64,000 nt of DNA from Croceicoccus ponticola. GTDB taxonomy: Bacteria; Pseudomonadota; Alphaproteobacteria; Sphingomonadales; Sphingomonadaceae. The position numbers were made by a program, and so were the translations under genes. How positions within the stretch are numbered: the stretch's first letter is position 1; each line of letters opens with the position of its first letter. The notes under the pieces were generated by a model. It worked only from the letters and a program-made list of their open reading frames with translations, was not told the DNA's origin and did no database searches. Shown one piece after another: positions 37,373 to 45,780 of this stretch. The stretch is taken from contig NZ_RXOL01000002.1 in assembly GCF_004004515.1 (NCBI RefSeq), forward strand, positions 248,001 through 312,000. Direction: 5' to 3'.

Positions 37373-38046
37373 CAGAAGGACCACCCCTTTGCGGCGGCAA
37401 AGGCAGTCAGGACCGGCATTGCGATGTCGGCGACCGGGCGCATCGCGATGGCCTTGCCGGAACGACGGCCGACTGCGACGCGGGTCACGCCCCGATCGAC
37501 GGTGCCTGTGACGATGCGGCCATCGTCGGCCAATTGCTGCGCGAAAGACTTGGGCAGGTCTTCGACCGCACCGTCGATGATGATGAGATCATAGGGGCCG
37601 CCCCGCTTCCAACCATCATTCAGCGGACAATTGTGCCAGCTTCCCGCCTTGGTCCCGGCTACTCCGGCAAGGCGGGAGTCATCCTCCACCACGTCGAGCG
37701 AGGCGACGAGCGGCGCGAGCACTGCGGCAAGATAGCCGGTGCCGCCGCCGACGAGCAGGGTTTTGTCGGTCGGTTTGGGCATCGCTTCTGAGACGAGGCG
37801 CGCCTGACTGAGCGGTGCGGAGAGCGAGCGCCCTTCGCCCAGCGGCAGGGAACGGTCGACATAAGCGATCGCGCGCTGGTCGCCGGCGACGTAGTTTTCA
37901 CGCGGAACTGCATCGAATGCGGCGAGGATGATTGGATCGTTGATGCCGCTCACGCGCAGCTGACTGTCGATCATCGCGCGGCGGGCGCGGGTGAAATCGC
38001 CGGCAGAAGCGGTGGTTGGGGCGGAAGCAGCGGCAGCGGTGGCCAT
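37372..38046 (-). CDS. Protein-L-isoaspartate O-methyltransferase family protein
   Basis: A 224-residue SAM-dependent methyltransferase of the PCMT family. The opening ARRAMIDSQLRVSGINDPIILAAFDAVPRENYV and LSAPLSQARLVSEAM match the family, and LLVGGGTGYLAAVLA (about residues 97-111) is the SAM site. The isoaspartate-recognition segment is somewhat reduced compared with E. coli Pcm, as is usual in the alphaproteobacterial copies found upstream of tolC, so true repair activity is uncertain. Its stop overlaps the tolC start by one base. Confidence 0.85.
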   Translation of the reverse strand: MATAAAASAPTTASAGDFTRARRAMIDSQLRVSGINDPIILAAFDAVPRENYVAGDQRAIAYVDRSLPLGEGRSLSAPLSQARLVSEAMPKPTDKTLLVGGGTGYLAAVLAPLVASLDVVEDDSRLAGVAGTKAGSWHNCPLNDGWKRGGPYDLIIIDGAVEDLPKSFAQQLADDGRIVTGTVDRGVTRVAVGRRSGKAIAMRPVADIAMPVLTAFAAAKGWSF

Positions 38047-38274
38047 CGCGGATGCACTCTCTTTGCTTGTGGACGGGCACCGCGAAGGGCACTGTCCTAT
38101 CCTGCTAACACGGTTGCGCTTTCGGCGCGGCGGCGTCAAGCCGCTTGCCCGCGGGCCCTACGCCATTAGCCGCCCGTCGCCAAGCCCGCCCTTCGCATCC
38201 ACGGCATCTTGGCAGCGCGGGACACCGGGGCTAAGGCCCGCGCATTGGTTTTCAGGCAAGCATAGGGGCCGACG

Positions 38275-39801
38275 ATGTCCGACATGGTGATGATCGAGGA
38301 ACAGGATCTGATCGACAGCGTCGCCGACGCGCTGCAATACATCAGTTACTACCACCCGATGGACTACATCAAGTCGCTGGGCGAGGCCTACGAAGCGGAG
38401 CAGAACCCGGCGGCCAAGGACGCCATTGCGCAGATCCTGACCAACAGTCGCATGTGCGCCGAAGGGCATCGCCCGATCTGCCAGGACACCGGCATCGTCA
38501 ACGTCTTCATCAAATGGGGCCAGAACTGCCGCCTCAATTCGAAGATGAGCCTGCAGGACGTCGTCGATGAAGGCGTGCGCCGGGCTTACAACAATCCCGA
38601 AAACAAGCTTCGCGCCTCGATCCTCGCCGATCCGGCCTTCACGCGTCGCAATACCAAGGACAACACCCCTTGCGTCCTGTCGGTGGACATGGTGCCGGGC
38701 GACACGGTGTCGATCGACGTCGCGGCCAAGGGCGGCGGCAGCGAGAACAAGTCCAAGTTCAAGATGATGAACCCGTCCGACAACATCGTCGACTGGGTGC
38801 TGGAAATGCTGCCGCAGATGGGTGCGGGCTGGTGCCCGCCCGGCATGCTGGGCATCGGCATCGGCGGAACGGCCGAACATTGCATGAAGCTGGCGAAGCA
38901 AAGCCTGATGGACCCGATCGACATGGGTCAGTTAAAGGCACGCGGGGCGCAGACCGATATCGACCGGATGCGCATCGAGATCTATGACAAGGTCAATGCG
39001 CTGGGCATCGGGGCACAGGGGCTGGGCGGACTGTCCACCGTGCTCGACGTCAAGATCTACGACTGGCCCTGCCACGCCGCGGGCAAACCGGTTGCCATGA
39101 TCCCGAACTGCGCCGCTACCCGTCACGCGCACTTCACGCTGGACGGCAGCGGCCCCAGCTTTATCGATCCGCCCAGGCTGGACGAGTGGCCGAACGTCGG
39201 TTGGACCCCTTCGGCCGATGCGAAGAAGGTCGATCTCGACCATTTGACCCACGAGGAAGTGAAAAGCTGGCAGCACGGCGACCGATTGCTGCTGTCGGGC
39301 CACATGCTCACGGGCCGCGACGCGGCGCACAAGCGCATCGCCGACATGTTGGCCAAAGGCGAGGAACTGCCGGTCGATTTCAAGGGGCGTGCTATCTATT
39401 ACGTCGGCCCGGTCGATCCGATCGTGGGCGAAGTCGTCGGCCCCGCCGGCCCCACCACCGCGACGCGGATGGACAAGTTTACCGACCAGATGCTCCAGCT
39501 TGGCCTGTTGGCCATGATCGGCAAGGCCGAACGCGGTCAGGGCGCGACCGACGTCATCGCCGAACACAAGGTCGCCTATCTCATGGCAGTCGGCGGCGCG
39601 GCCTATCTCGTCGCCCGGGCGATCAAGGAAGCCAAGGTCGTCGCGTTCGAGGATCTGGGCATGGAAGCGATCTATGAATTCAAGGTCGAGGACATGCCGG
39701 TCACCGTCGCGGTCGATTCCGAAGGGCGCAATGTCCACCGTCTCGCCCCGCTGGTCTGGCGCGAAAAGATCGCCCGGGAACATCTCCTTCCCGGCACCTG
39801 A
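38275..39801 (+). CDS. Fumarate hydratase, class I
   Basis: An iron-sulfur fumarase of 508 residues, interconverting fumarate and malate in the TCA cycle. Landmarks are RPICQDTGIVNVFIKWG (about residues 63-79), with a cluster cysteine, and GIGGTAEHCMKLAKQSLM (about 199-216). LKIYDWPCHAAGKPVAMIPNCAATRHAHF-type sequence lies at about 261-288, and the C-terminal beta domain contains AIYYVGPVDPIVGEVVGPAGPTTATRMDKF (about 372-401). The class I enzyme is oxygen-sensitive. A terminator-like hairpin follows. acnA, another TCA gene, is 20 kb away. Confidence 0.93.
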   Translation: MSDMVMIEEQDLIDSVADALQYISYYHPMDYIKSLGEAYEAEQNPAAKDAIAQILTNSRMCAEGHRPICQDTGIVNVFIKWGQNCRLNSKMSLQDVVDEGVRRAYNNPENKLRASILADPAFTRRNTKDNTPCVLSVDMVPGDTVSIDVAAKGGGSENKSKFKMMNPSDNIVDWVLEMLPQMGAGWCPPGMLGIGIGGTAEHCMKLAKQSLMDPIDMGQLKARGAQTDIDRMRIEIYDKVNALGIGAQGLGGLSTVLDVKIYDWPCHAAGKPVAMIPNCAATRHAHFTLDGSGPSFIDPPRLDEWPNVGWTPSADAKKVDLDHLTHEEVKSWQHGDRLLLSGHMLTGRDAAHKRIADMLAKGEELPVDFKGRAIYYVGPVDPIVGEVVGPAGPTTATRMDKFTDQMLQLGLLAMIGKAERGQGATDVIAEHKVAYLMAVGGAAYLVARAIKEAKVVAFEDLGMEAIYEFKVEDMPVTVAVDSEGRNVHRLAPLVWREKIAREHLLPGT

Positions 39802-39811
39802 CCTGCGCTGT

Positions 39812-39856
39812 GAAAGAAGCGGCCGGGGCATAACGGCCCGCGCCGGGCGTTCTTTC
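39812..39856 (+). terminator. Probable terminator after fumarase gene
   Basis: GAAAGAA (39812-39818) pairs with TTCTTTC (39850-39856) and encloses a second stem, GGCCG (39821-39825) with CGGCC (39834-39838). It lies 11 bases after the fumarase stop and ends in a short T-rich tail. Confidence 0.6.
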
Positions 39857-39932
39857 GACAAAGCGCGGACTGGCTTCGACCGGGGTCGTCGCGGCACTGG
39901 TGCGTGGGCCGCGGCCGCCCTATCACGATGGC

Positions 39933-41348
39933 GTGAACACAGATAAAGCACCATCCGGCAGGCCCGGCGAAACGACCGAAGATGGCGGTGTCGGCCTGAC
40001 GACAGTGCTGGTTTCCATGGTCATCCTGTGGGCGGCCTATTTCGCAATGGCCACTGCCCGCGGGCTCGTGCTGGAATTCGATTACCAGCAGGCCCTGCTC
40101 ACTCGCCGCTTCGTCGTGGCGCTGGCAGGCGTGTGCGTCACCGTATTGCTGTGGCTTTTGCTGCGCGGGTTCGATCATCGCCGCATGGGCTTGCGTATTT
40201 TCGTGGCCGTGCTGGCCGCCGCGCCTGCGTCGCTGCTGCTCGCCTTCATCAACCAGCAGGCCTTTGCCGATGTCGAAGCGCTGATCGTGAAGAGCGTCGG
40301 CGACGACCAAGGCGTTCGCATCCGCCGGGATGAGGCGGGCAATCTGCTGGTCGACGTGCCCGGGGTGCCGAGCGAAGATGTACCGCCGATGCCACCCCCA
40401 ATGCCGCCGACGCCGCCGGAACCCGTCGCAGGGACGGCCGGGCAAGCGACGTCCGCGCCATCGCCGCGGGTCGTGACCGAGGAAATCGTAGGACCGGTGC
40501 AACGCGGGGCCGGGCAGTCGGCAATCGCGGCCCCGGCAGATATGGTCAAGCTGGACGAGCCATTGCGCCGCAAATTGATGTGGCAGCAACTGACGGACAT
40601 CGCGCTGGGCCGCTATTACCTGCTCCTGACGTGGTGCGCGCTCTATATCGCGATGAGCCAGGCGGTGAAGGCACGCGTGGCCGAACGGCGCGAAGGCGAA
40701 TATCGCCGCGCGGCCAAGGCGGCGGAACTGCGATCGCTGCGTTATCAGGTCAATCCGCACTTCCTGTTTAACACGTTCAATTCGCTGTCGGCGCTGGTCA
40801 TGACGAACCGGAACGAACAGGCCGAAACGATGATCCAGACGATCAGCACGTTCTATCGCCGGTCGCTGTCGGGCGATCCGACGCATGACGTTCAGCTGTC
40901 GGAAGAAATCGAACTGCAGCGGCTGTACTTGCAGATAGAGGCTGTGAGATTCCCGGATCGCCTGCGGGTGCAGATCGACGTACCGCACGATTTGTCCACC
41001 GCGCGAGTTCCGGGCATGATCCTTCAGCCGCTGGTGGAAAATTCGGTCCGCTATGCCGTGGCGTCGGTCAATCGCCCGGTAACGATCCGGCTGACAGCGG
41101 CAGAGGAATATGAACGGCTGGTCATCACGGTGTCCGATGACGGGCCGGGGGCCGGGGCGGACGACGGCCAGCACGGCTTCGGAATCGGGCTGGACAACGT
41201 GCGCAACCGACTGAAGGCCCGGTTCGGCGACGATGCGACAGTAGTCAGCGGGCCTGGGGTTAGCGGGCCTGGCGACAGCGGGCTGGGGAGCAGCGGTTGG
41301 CGGACGGTGATCCGGATGCCGCTGTCCTTTTCGGCCGAGGGGGAATGA
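39933..41348 (+). CDS. LytS/YpdA-type sensor histidine kinase
   Basis: A 471-residue membrane kinase. Transmembrane helices lie at about residues 21-41, 61-78, 87-106 and 218-235. Between the third and fourth is a long loop with a proline-rich stretch (about 141-165). The His_kinase domain has the phosphoacceptor in RYQVNPHFLFNTFNSLSAL, an N box ILQPLVENSVRYAV and a G box GFGIGLDNVRNRL. GTG at 39933 is chosen with low certainty; another GTG at 39900 is in frame, and neither has a good ribosome-binding site. A 15-base tandem repeat encodes the C-terminal SGPG linker. The response regulator follows after four bases. Confidence 0.85.
   Translation: MNTDKAPSGRPGETTEDGGVGLTTVLVSMVILWAAYFAMATARGLVLEFDYQQALLTRRFVVALAGVCVTVLLWLLLRGFDHRRMGLRIFVAVLAAAPASLLLAFINQQAFADVEALIVKSVGDDQGVRIRRDEAGNLLVDVPGVPSEDVPPMPPPMPPTPPEPVAGTAGQATSAPSPRVVTEEIVGPVQRGAGQSAIAAPADMVKLDEPLRRKLMWQQLTDIALGRYYLLLTWCALYIAMSQAVKARVAERREGEYRRAAKAAELRSLRYQVNPHFLFNTFNSLSALVMTNRNEQAETMIQTISTFYRRSLSGDPTHDVQLSEEIELQRLYLQIEAVRFPDRLRVQIDVPHDLSTARVPGMILQPLVENSVRYAVASVNRPVTIRLTAAEEYERLVITVSDDGPGAGADDGQHGFGIGLDNVRNRLKARFGDDATVVSGPGVSGPGDSGLGSSGWRTVIRMPLSFSAEGE
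41244..41296. repeat. Tandem 15-base repeat inside the kinase gene
   Basis: GTCAGCGGGCCTGGG (41244-41258), GTTAGCGGGCCTGGC (41259-41273), GACAGCGGGCTGGGG (41274-41288) and a partial unit AGCAGCGG follow one another in frame. They encode VSGPG, VSGPG, DSGLG and SSG in a linker just before the last beta-strand of the ATPase domain. Confidence 0.85.
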
Positions 41349-41352
41349 AACG

Positions 41353-42129
41353 ATGTCCGGGGGGACGACACATATGGGAAGCGATGCGGGCAAGACGCTG
41401 GCGACGCTGATCGTGGATGACGAACCGCTGGCGGTGGAACGGATGCAGGTTATCTGCGCCCGCATGCCGCAATTGCGCATTGTCGGCACCGCCGGCGACG
41501 GCGCTGCGGCGTTGCGGATGATAGAAGCGCTGACCCCCGATCTCGTCCTGCTCGACATGACGATGCCGCATGTCGACGGGCTTTCCGTCGCGCGGCGGAT
41601 CGCAGAAAAAGTGCCGGACCCGGCGGATCGGCCCGCGGTCGTATTCGTCACGGCACACGACAGTTTTGCGGTCGAAGCGTTCGATCTCGACGCGGTGGAT
41701 TACGTGCTCAAGCCCGTGGCGCAGGATCGGCTTGGCCGCGCCATCGATCGCGCTTTCGCCAGCCGGTCCAACGCCGGAAAATCGCCGCAGCCGACCCGGT
41801 GGATCGAGGAATTCTGGGTTCCGCACCGATCCGAACTGCTGCGCATCGCGGCACGCGACGTGCATCGCATCGATGCGGAGCGCGATTACGTGCGGCTCCA
41901 TGTCGGTGATGGCAGCCATCTGCTGCTGGAAACCATCGGCGCGCTGGAAGAAAGGTTGGACCCCGAACGGTTCATTCGCGTCCATCGATCCACGATCCTG
42001 CGGCGCGATTTCATCACTGGCCTGCGCCACGAAGGACTGGGCGTATGGTCTGCCGAAATCGACAAGGGCGAACCCGTCCGCATCGGGCGCACGCATCTGA
42101 AAGCAGTCAAGGCGATGGCCGGACGCTGA
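41353..42129 (+). CDS. LytTR-family response regulator
   Basis: A 258-residue regulator. The receiver domain (about residues 15-130) has the acidic pair in IVDDEPLA, the phospho-accepting Asp in LVLLDMTMPHVDG, and FVTAHDSFAVEAFDLDAVDYVLKP with the conserved lysine. The LytTR DNA-binding domain follows (about 155-258): RIDAERDYVRLHVGDGSHLL, RFIRVHRSTILRRDFI. It starts four bases after the kinase stop, forming a two-gene signalling unit. The targets cannot be read from the sequence; LytTR proteins commonly regulate nearby genes. Confidence 0.9.
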   Translation: MSGGTTHMGSDAGKTLATLIVDDEPLAVERMQVICARMPQLRIVGTAGDGAAALRMIEALTPDLVLLDMTMPHVDGLSVARRIAEKVPDPADRPAVVFVTAHDSFAVEAFDLDAVDYVLKPVAQDRLGRAIDRAFASRSNAGKSPQPTRWIEEFWVPHRSELLRIAARDVHRIDAERDYVRLHVGDGSHLLLETIGALEERLDPERFIRVHRSTILRRDFITGLRHEGLGVWSAEIDKGEPVRIGRTHLKAVKAMAGR

Positions 42130-42235
42130 ACCCCGAAGACTTCCGAAAGAATAGGCGGTCGCCTTGCGTGGCGCCGCCCTGGATCGTGTTTTGTAAGCTT
42201 CCCATGCCTTGGGCAGGGAACGCCAGTCGGGATTG

Positions 42236-42273
42236 GTAAAAGCCCCGGCCGGGGGACTGGTCCGGCCGGGGCT
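42236..42273 (-). terminator. Terminator of urcA
   Basis: AGCCCCGGCC (42241-42250) and GGCCGGGGCT (42264-42273) form a 10-bp stem with a 13-base loop. On the minus strand it is followed by TTTT. It lies 22 bases after the urcA stop, between convergent genes. Confidence 0.85.
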
Positions 42274-42294
42274 CAGGTAATCGGCAGCTCGGGA

Positions 42295-42606
42295 TCAGCC
42301 GCCAAAACGCGAATTGGCAATCTTCTGAGCCATTTGCGTCTTTGCCTTTGCCTGCGCGGTACGGACGCAAGCGGTTTGTTCTTCGGGCGAAACGAGCTGG
42401 CCGTTTTCGGCGTAGAGGCAGGCCTGGTACGTGGCCGAGCGGACGCGCTTCTTCATTTCGGTCGCGCCCTGATCGGTGGCGAGGTTGAGATCGCCGACCG
42501 CGACGCGGACGATGGTTCCGGAATTCGTTTCGCCGGCCAGCGCGGTGGCGGGTGCGGCGAGAATGGCGAGGCCGGCGATGGCCGGTACAATTAAGGTCTT
42601 GAACAT
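42295..42606 (-). CDS. UrcA family protein
   Basis: A 103-residue exported protein with a cleavable signal (about residues 1-24, ending ATALA) and a mature domain containing VRVAVGDLNLATDQGATEMKKRVRSATYQAC and CVRTAQAKAKTQM. Two cysteines probably form a disulfide. The UrcA family is found in sphingomonads and relatives with no established function. GGGGGG lies upstream of the ATG at 42606. A perfect 8-bp inverted repeat lies 41-64 bases upstream and may be an operator. Confidence 0.83.
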   Translation of the reverse strand: MFKTLIVPAIAGLAILAAPATALAGETNSGTIVRVAVGDLNLATDQGATEMKKRVRSATYQACLYAENGQLVSPEEQTACVRTAQAKAKTQMAQKIANSRFGG

Positions 42607-43073
42607 CTGATTTCCCCCCAGGAAATGAAACTGTCGGTTGGCTCTTCGATGATCTTCTTATGGATCATCGTGGCGGTATCGTCCGTCACAAGTCTGTGAA
42701 GGTGTGCGAAGATCCGACAGACGCCGTTTGCTGTCGACGAACGACAATCGCCAATCGACGAGCGCCTTTACTTTTTGCAAACCATCTAGTCCACAAGTAT
42801 TCCAAGATAATTATGCAGTAGTCACAAAAGAAACGTATAGTAATGACAATGCTATAAGTAACGACTTGTCTTTTGTTGCATCTGACTGAACATTCGAACT
42901 GCAAATTACGCGTTCCATCGAAACACAACGCGTCGCCAAGTCATGGCGCGCGCTATTGCCACGACGCTGGACGGCGTCATTCCATCAGGATTTCGCTTTC
43001 CACCCGATACCGCATGGTGCCGATAGAGTGCGGCCGCCGGGAACCGAGAGCATGGTTGGCGTTTTCCAGTGCC
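42607..43073. other. Intergenic region with an AT-rich island between urcA and the lipid-kinase gene
   Basis: This 467-base region between divergent genes is the largest non-coding stretch of the window. It contains the urcA promoter side with a perfect inverted repeat (42647-42670), then an AT-rich island at about 42765-42885 that differs sharply from the GC-rich surroundings, then sequence leading to the lipid-kinase start at 43074. Short open frames across the island on both strands look non-coding. Confidence 0.6.
42647..42670. promoter_or_regulatory. Perfect inverted repeat upstream of urcA, possible operator
   Basis: CGATGATC (42647-42654) and GATCATCG (42663-42670) are perfect inverted copies separated by eight bases. 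The arrangement fits a dimeric repressor site 41-64 bases before the urcA start codon. Confidence 0.5.
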
Positions 43074-43967
43074 ATGGCGAACGCGCAAAAGACCTGGTTG
43101 GTCATCAACCCCGACAGTGGCAGTTATGACGCAAAGGCGTTCGACGCCCTGTGCGCGTCATTTGCCGAACACGCGATCGAGCTTGACCGGGTGGTCCAAT
43201 TTCCGTCCGAAGACCTGCCGACCATCGCCCAACTCGATGCGGCCGATGTCGATCTTGTCACGATATATACAGGTGATGGCACCATCAATGCGCTGGTCAC
43301 GGCCCTTTATGGCTGGGGCGGTTCGATACTGATCCTGCCGGGTGGGACCATGAACCTGCTTTCGATCCGGCTGCATGGCGACGTCGACAGCGACACGATC
43401 GTCGCGCGCGTCGCCGAAGGCCAGTTCCGATCCCTGCGCCCCAGCGTCGTACGGTGCGAAGCGGGCGATGCTCTGGCCGGCCTGATGGTCGGACCCGGCA
43501 CGGCATGGGGCGACGTGCGCGAAGCGATGCGCAAGTTCGACGTACTGGGCGTCGCCAGCGGCGCGGCTACCGCCATCGGTCAATCAACCGCCGGGGTTAA
43601 GGTGCGCGTTGTGGAACCGGAAATCGGCGAACCGGACGGATACCCGCTGATCGTCATGACGCCCGAACAGGGGAATATATCGGTCGCGGCCTATCACTCG
43701 ACCACCGTTGCCGAGTATGCCCAGCAAGGTGTCGCCCTGCTGAAGCGAGATTTCCGCGAAGGGCCGCACGACGATTTGGGGACATTCGAAACGATGACTC
43801 TGGCCAGTGCCGATAGCGAACCGTTGCAAATCCTGATCGACGGTGAGGGCGCGACGCTTGATCCCCGCGCCCGTTTCTGGGTCGCGCCGTGCGAGGTTGA
43901 TATCATCGTGACCGTTCGGGAAGATGAAGGCGTTCAGGCCGATGCGGGGACCGGAGATCATGCATGA
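43074..43967 (+). CDS. Diacylglycerol/lipid kinase-like protein
   Basis: A 297-residue protein of the DAGK catalytic-domain family (LVINPDSGSYDAKAFD at the start, TGDGTINALVTAL at about residues 64-76, LPGGTMNLLS at about 88-97). Compared with active lipid kinases (GGDGTxNE and PxGTxNDFA) the first glycine, the glutamate and the NDFA residues are altered, so its activity is uncertain. The start at 43074 matches the family N-terminus, but upstream in-frame sequence is open. The metallophosphoesterase gene overlaps its stop by four bases, so the two products are made together. Confidence 0.75.
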   Translation: MANAQKTWLVINPDSGSYDAKAFDALCASFAEHAIELDRVVQFPSEDLPTIAQLDAADVDLVTIYTGDGTINALVTALYGWGGSILILPGGTMNLLSIRLHGDVDSDTIVARVAEGQFRSLRPSVVRCEAGDALAGLMVGPGTAWGDVREAMRKFDVLGVASGAATAIGQSTAGVKVRVVEPEIGEPDGYPLIVMTPEQGNISVAAYHSTTVAEYAQQGVALLKRDFREGPHDDLGTFETMTLASADSEPLQILIDGEGATLDPRARFWVAPCEVDIIVTVREDEGVQADAGTGDHA

Positions 43968-44836
43968 ATGATGCCGCCGTTACGGGCGAACGGTTGCTGT
44001 TTCACCTTAGCGACATTCATTTTGGACTGGCCGATGAACGTGCGCTGGCATGGGTCGCGTCCGAAATCGCATCTCGCCGCCCGGACGCGGTGGCCATTAC
44101 CGGCGATCTGACCATGCGGGCGCGGCAACGCGAATTTGACGCCGCCTGCCTCTGGATCCGCGCTTTGGACGTGCCGGTAACTGTCGAGGTGGGCAATCAC
44201 GACATGCCCTATTTCAACCCGATCGAGCGGTTCTTTGCGCCATATCGCCGCTTTCGCGCCATCGAAGATCTGGTCGAGCGGGAAATCGAGCTTCCCGGAG
44301 CGGCGATCGTGCCGTTGAAGACGGCGGCGCGGGCACAATGGCGGATGAATTGGTCGAAGGGCTGGGTCACGTCGGGTGCGCTGGGCGAATGCCTTGCCGC
44401 GATCGATGCCTTGCCGACAGGAACGCGGGCAATCGTCGCCTGTCACCATCCGCTTGTCGAAGTCGGCACGCGGGGTACGGCCCTGACTCGCGGTGGCGAC
44501 AAGGCGCTGGCCGAATTGGCGAAGCGCAACGTGATCGCGGTGCTGTCGGGTCACGTACACGATGCGTTCGACCTTGTCCGGCAGACGCCCAACGGGCCGG
44601 TGCGGATGATCGGGGCGGGTACGCTGTCGCAACGGCTGCGGTCCACTCCACCCAGTTTCAACGAATTGCACTATGCCAACGGCGACATCCGCGTGACGGT
44701 GCGCAATCTGGAAGATGTGCCGAGCGCGGACATGATGATCGCCGACGTGCCCGAAAACGCCATGCCCCCACGGGAGCCCGGCGAACCCGTGGCGCCAGTG
44801 GGCCGGGTTCCGGCCAAGGACCCGCCAGTCCACTGA
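43964..44836 (+). CDS. Metallophosphoesterase (calcineurin-like)
   Basis: A 290-residue hydrolase with all five calcineurin-type motifs: LSDIHFG (about residues 15-21), GDLTMRAR (about 47-54), VEVGNHDMP (about 75-83), ACHHPL (about 155-160) and SGHVHDAF (about 195-202). The substrate may be a cyclic nucleotide, a phospholipid derivative or another phosphoester. Its ATG overlaps the lipid-kinase-like gene by four bases, and that coupling suggests a lipid-related phosphate reaction. A strong two-way terminator lies downstream. Confidence 0.87.
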   Translation: MNDAAVTGERLLFHLSDIHFGLADERALAWVASEIASRRPDAVAITGDLTMRARQREFDAACLWIRALDVPVTVEVGNHDMPYFNPIERFFAPYRRFRAIEDLVEREIELPGAAIVPLKTAARAQWRMNWSKGWVTSGALGECLAAIDALPTGTRAIVACHHPLVEVGTRGTALTRGGDKALAELAKRNVIAVLSGHVHDAFDLVRQTPNGPVRMIGAGTLSQRLRSTPPSFNELHYANGDIRVTVRNLEDVPSADMMIADVPENAMPPREPGEPVAPVGRVPAKDPPVH

Positions 44837-44875
44837 TCATGCGCCCACCGATTGCGCCCCAACAGGCCAAATACG

Positions 44876-44912
44876 AAAAGGCCCGCCGGACACAGGTTCC
44901 GGCGGGCCTTTT
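44876..44912. terminator. Bidirectional terminator between the phosphoesterase and cytochrome c genes
   Basis: AAAAGGCCCGCCGG (44876-44889) and CCGGCGGGCCTTTT (44899-44912) form a perfect 14-bp stem with a nine-base loop. On the plus strand it is followed by CGTTTTTG, and the A-run gives T residues on the minus strand. Confidence 0.92.
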
Positions 44913-44932
44913 CGTTTTTGTTGCGGCAAACG

Positions 44933-45589
44933 TCAGTTCGAAACGGCGGCCCCGGCTTCGGCAACTGGCGTCATGACCTGCGCATCGGCGGCGTCGGCAC
45001 CCTGGGGCGCTTCTTCGGCTGCCGGCTCGGCGGCGTCACCTTCGGCTGCGTCAGGCGCTTCGGGCGTCGGCAGCGGCAGGTTCGACCCTTGTGCATTCAG
45101 ATATGCGATCATGTTGGCGCGATCTTCAGGCTTGGAAAGGCCCGCGAAGCTCATCTTCGTGCCGTTTGCGAAAGCCTTGGGACTGGCGAGCCATGCGTCC
45201 ATGTTCTCGAACGTCCATTGGCCGCCATGGCCCGACAGGGCAGACGAGAACGCATAGCCGCCCTTGCCCCCGCCGATCGTTTCGCCCATCGTGGCATAGA
45301 GGTTCGGGCCGATGCCGTTAGCGCCGCCCTGCGTTACCGAGTGGCAGGCGCTGCACTTGGCGAACAGCTTTTCGCCCGCTGCGACGTCGGCGGTCGCGAG
45401 CAAGGTCGCAAGACTCGGCCCGGATGCGCCTTCGCCTTCGCCCTCGGCGGCGACGATCTGGTAACCCGGCTCGTGCGGGGCATGCGGCTTGTCAGCCATG
45501 AAAATGCGGCCGCTCACGCTCGAAAGGCCGATGGCTACGATGCCCCCGAAAAGGGCCCAGCCGGCAATGGTGTTGAACTTGTCGCTCAT
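44933..45589 (-). CDS. Membrane-anchored c-type cytochrome
   Basis: A 218-residue cytochrome c with one N-terminal transmembrane anchor (about residues 7-26) and a periplasmic heme domain. The single CxxCH is CSACHS (about 79-84), and the axial methionine is probably in GTKMSFAG (about 141-148). The C-terminal 40 residues are an acidic Ala/Pro/Glu-rich tail. It resembles the CycM-type cytochromes that shuttle electrons between the bc1 complex and oxidases. The start at 45589 gives the family N-terminus MSDKFNTIAG. It is divergent from pheA. Confidence 0.9.
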   Translation of the reverse strand: MSDKFNTIAGWALFGGIVAIGLSSVSGRIFMADKPHAPHEPGYQIVAAEGEGEGASGPSLATLLATADVAAGEKLFAKCSACHSVTQGGANGIGPNLYATMGETIGGGKGGYAFSSALSGHGGQWTFENMDAWLASPKAFANGTKMSFAGLSKPEDRANMIAYLNAQGSNLPLPTPEAPDAAEGDAAEPAAEEAPQGADAADAQVMTPVAEAGAAVSN

Positions 45590-45780
45590 TTGGAAAGCCC
45601 GTCGCGATGTCCCTGTCACAACCCCCGAACGGAGGTTCGCGCGCCGCTCTAGTTGCAGCCGTGCCCCAGCGCAAGGGCCATTGCGCCCGAAATGCGGCAT
45701 TGCGGCAAGCCTCGCGTCCGGGACATCGGGCACGGACGGGCTTGGCACGGGCGTCGCACGGGCCTAACGCACCCCCCGCC

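Noticed and set aside
42686-42928. An 80-residue open frame on the minus strand across the AT-rich island
   Set aside because: It has no recognisable motif, no good ribosome-binding site and a composition set by the AT-rich stretch; a similar frame exists on the other strand.
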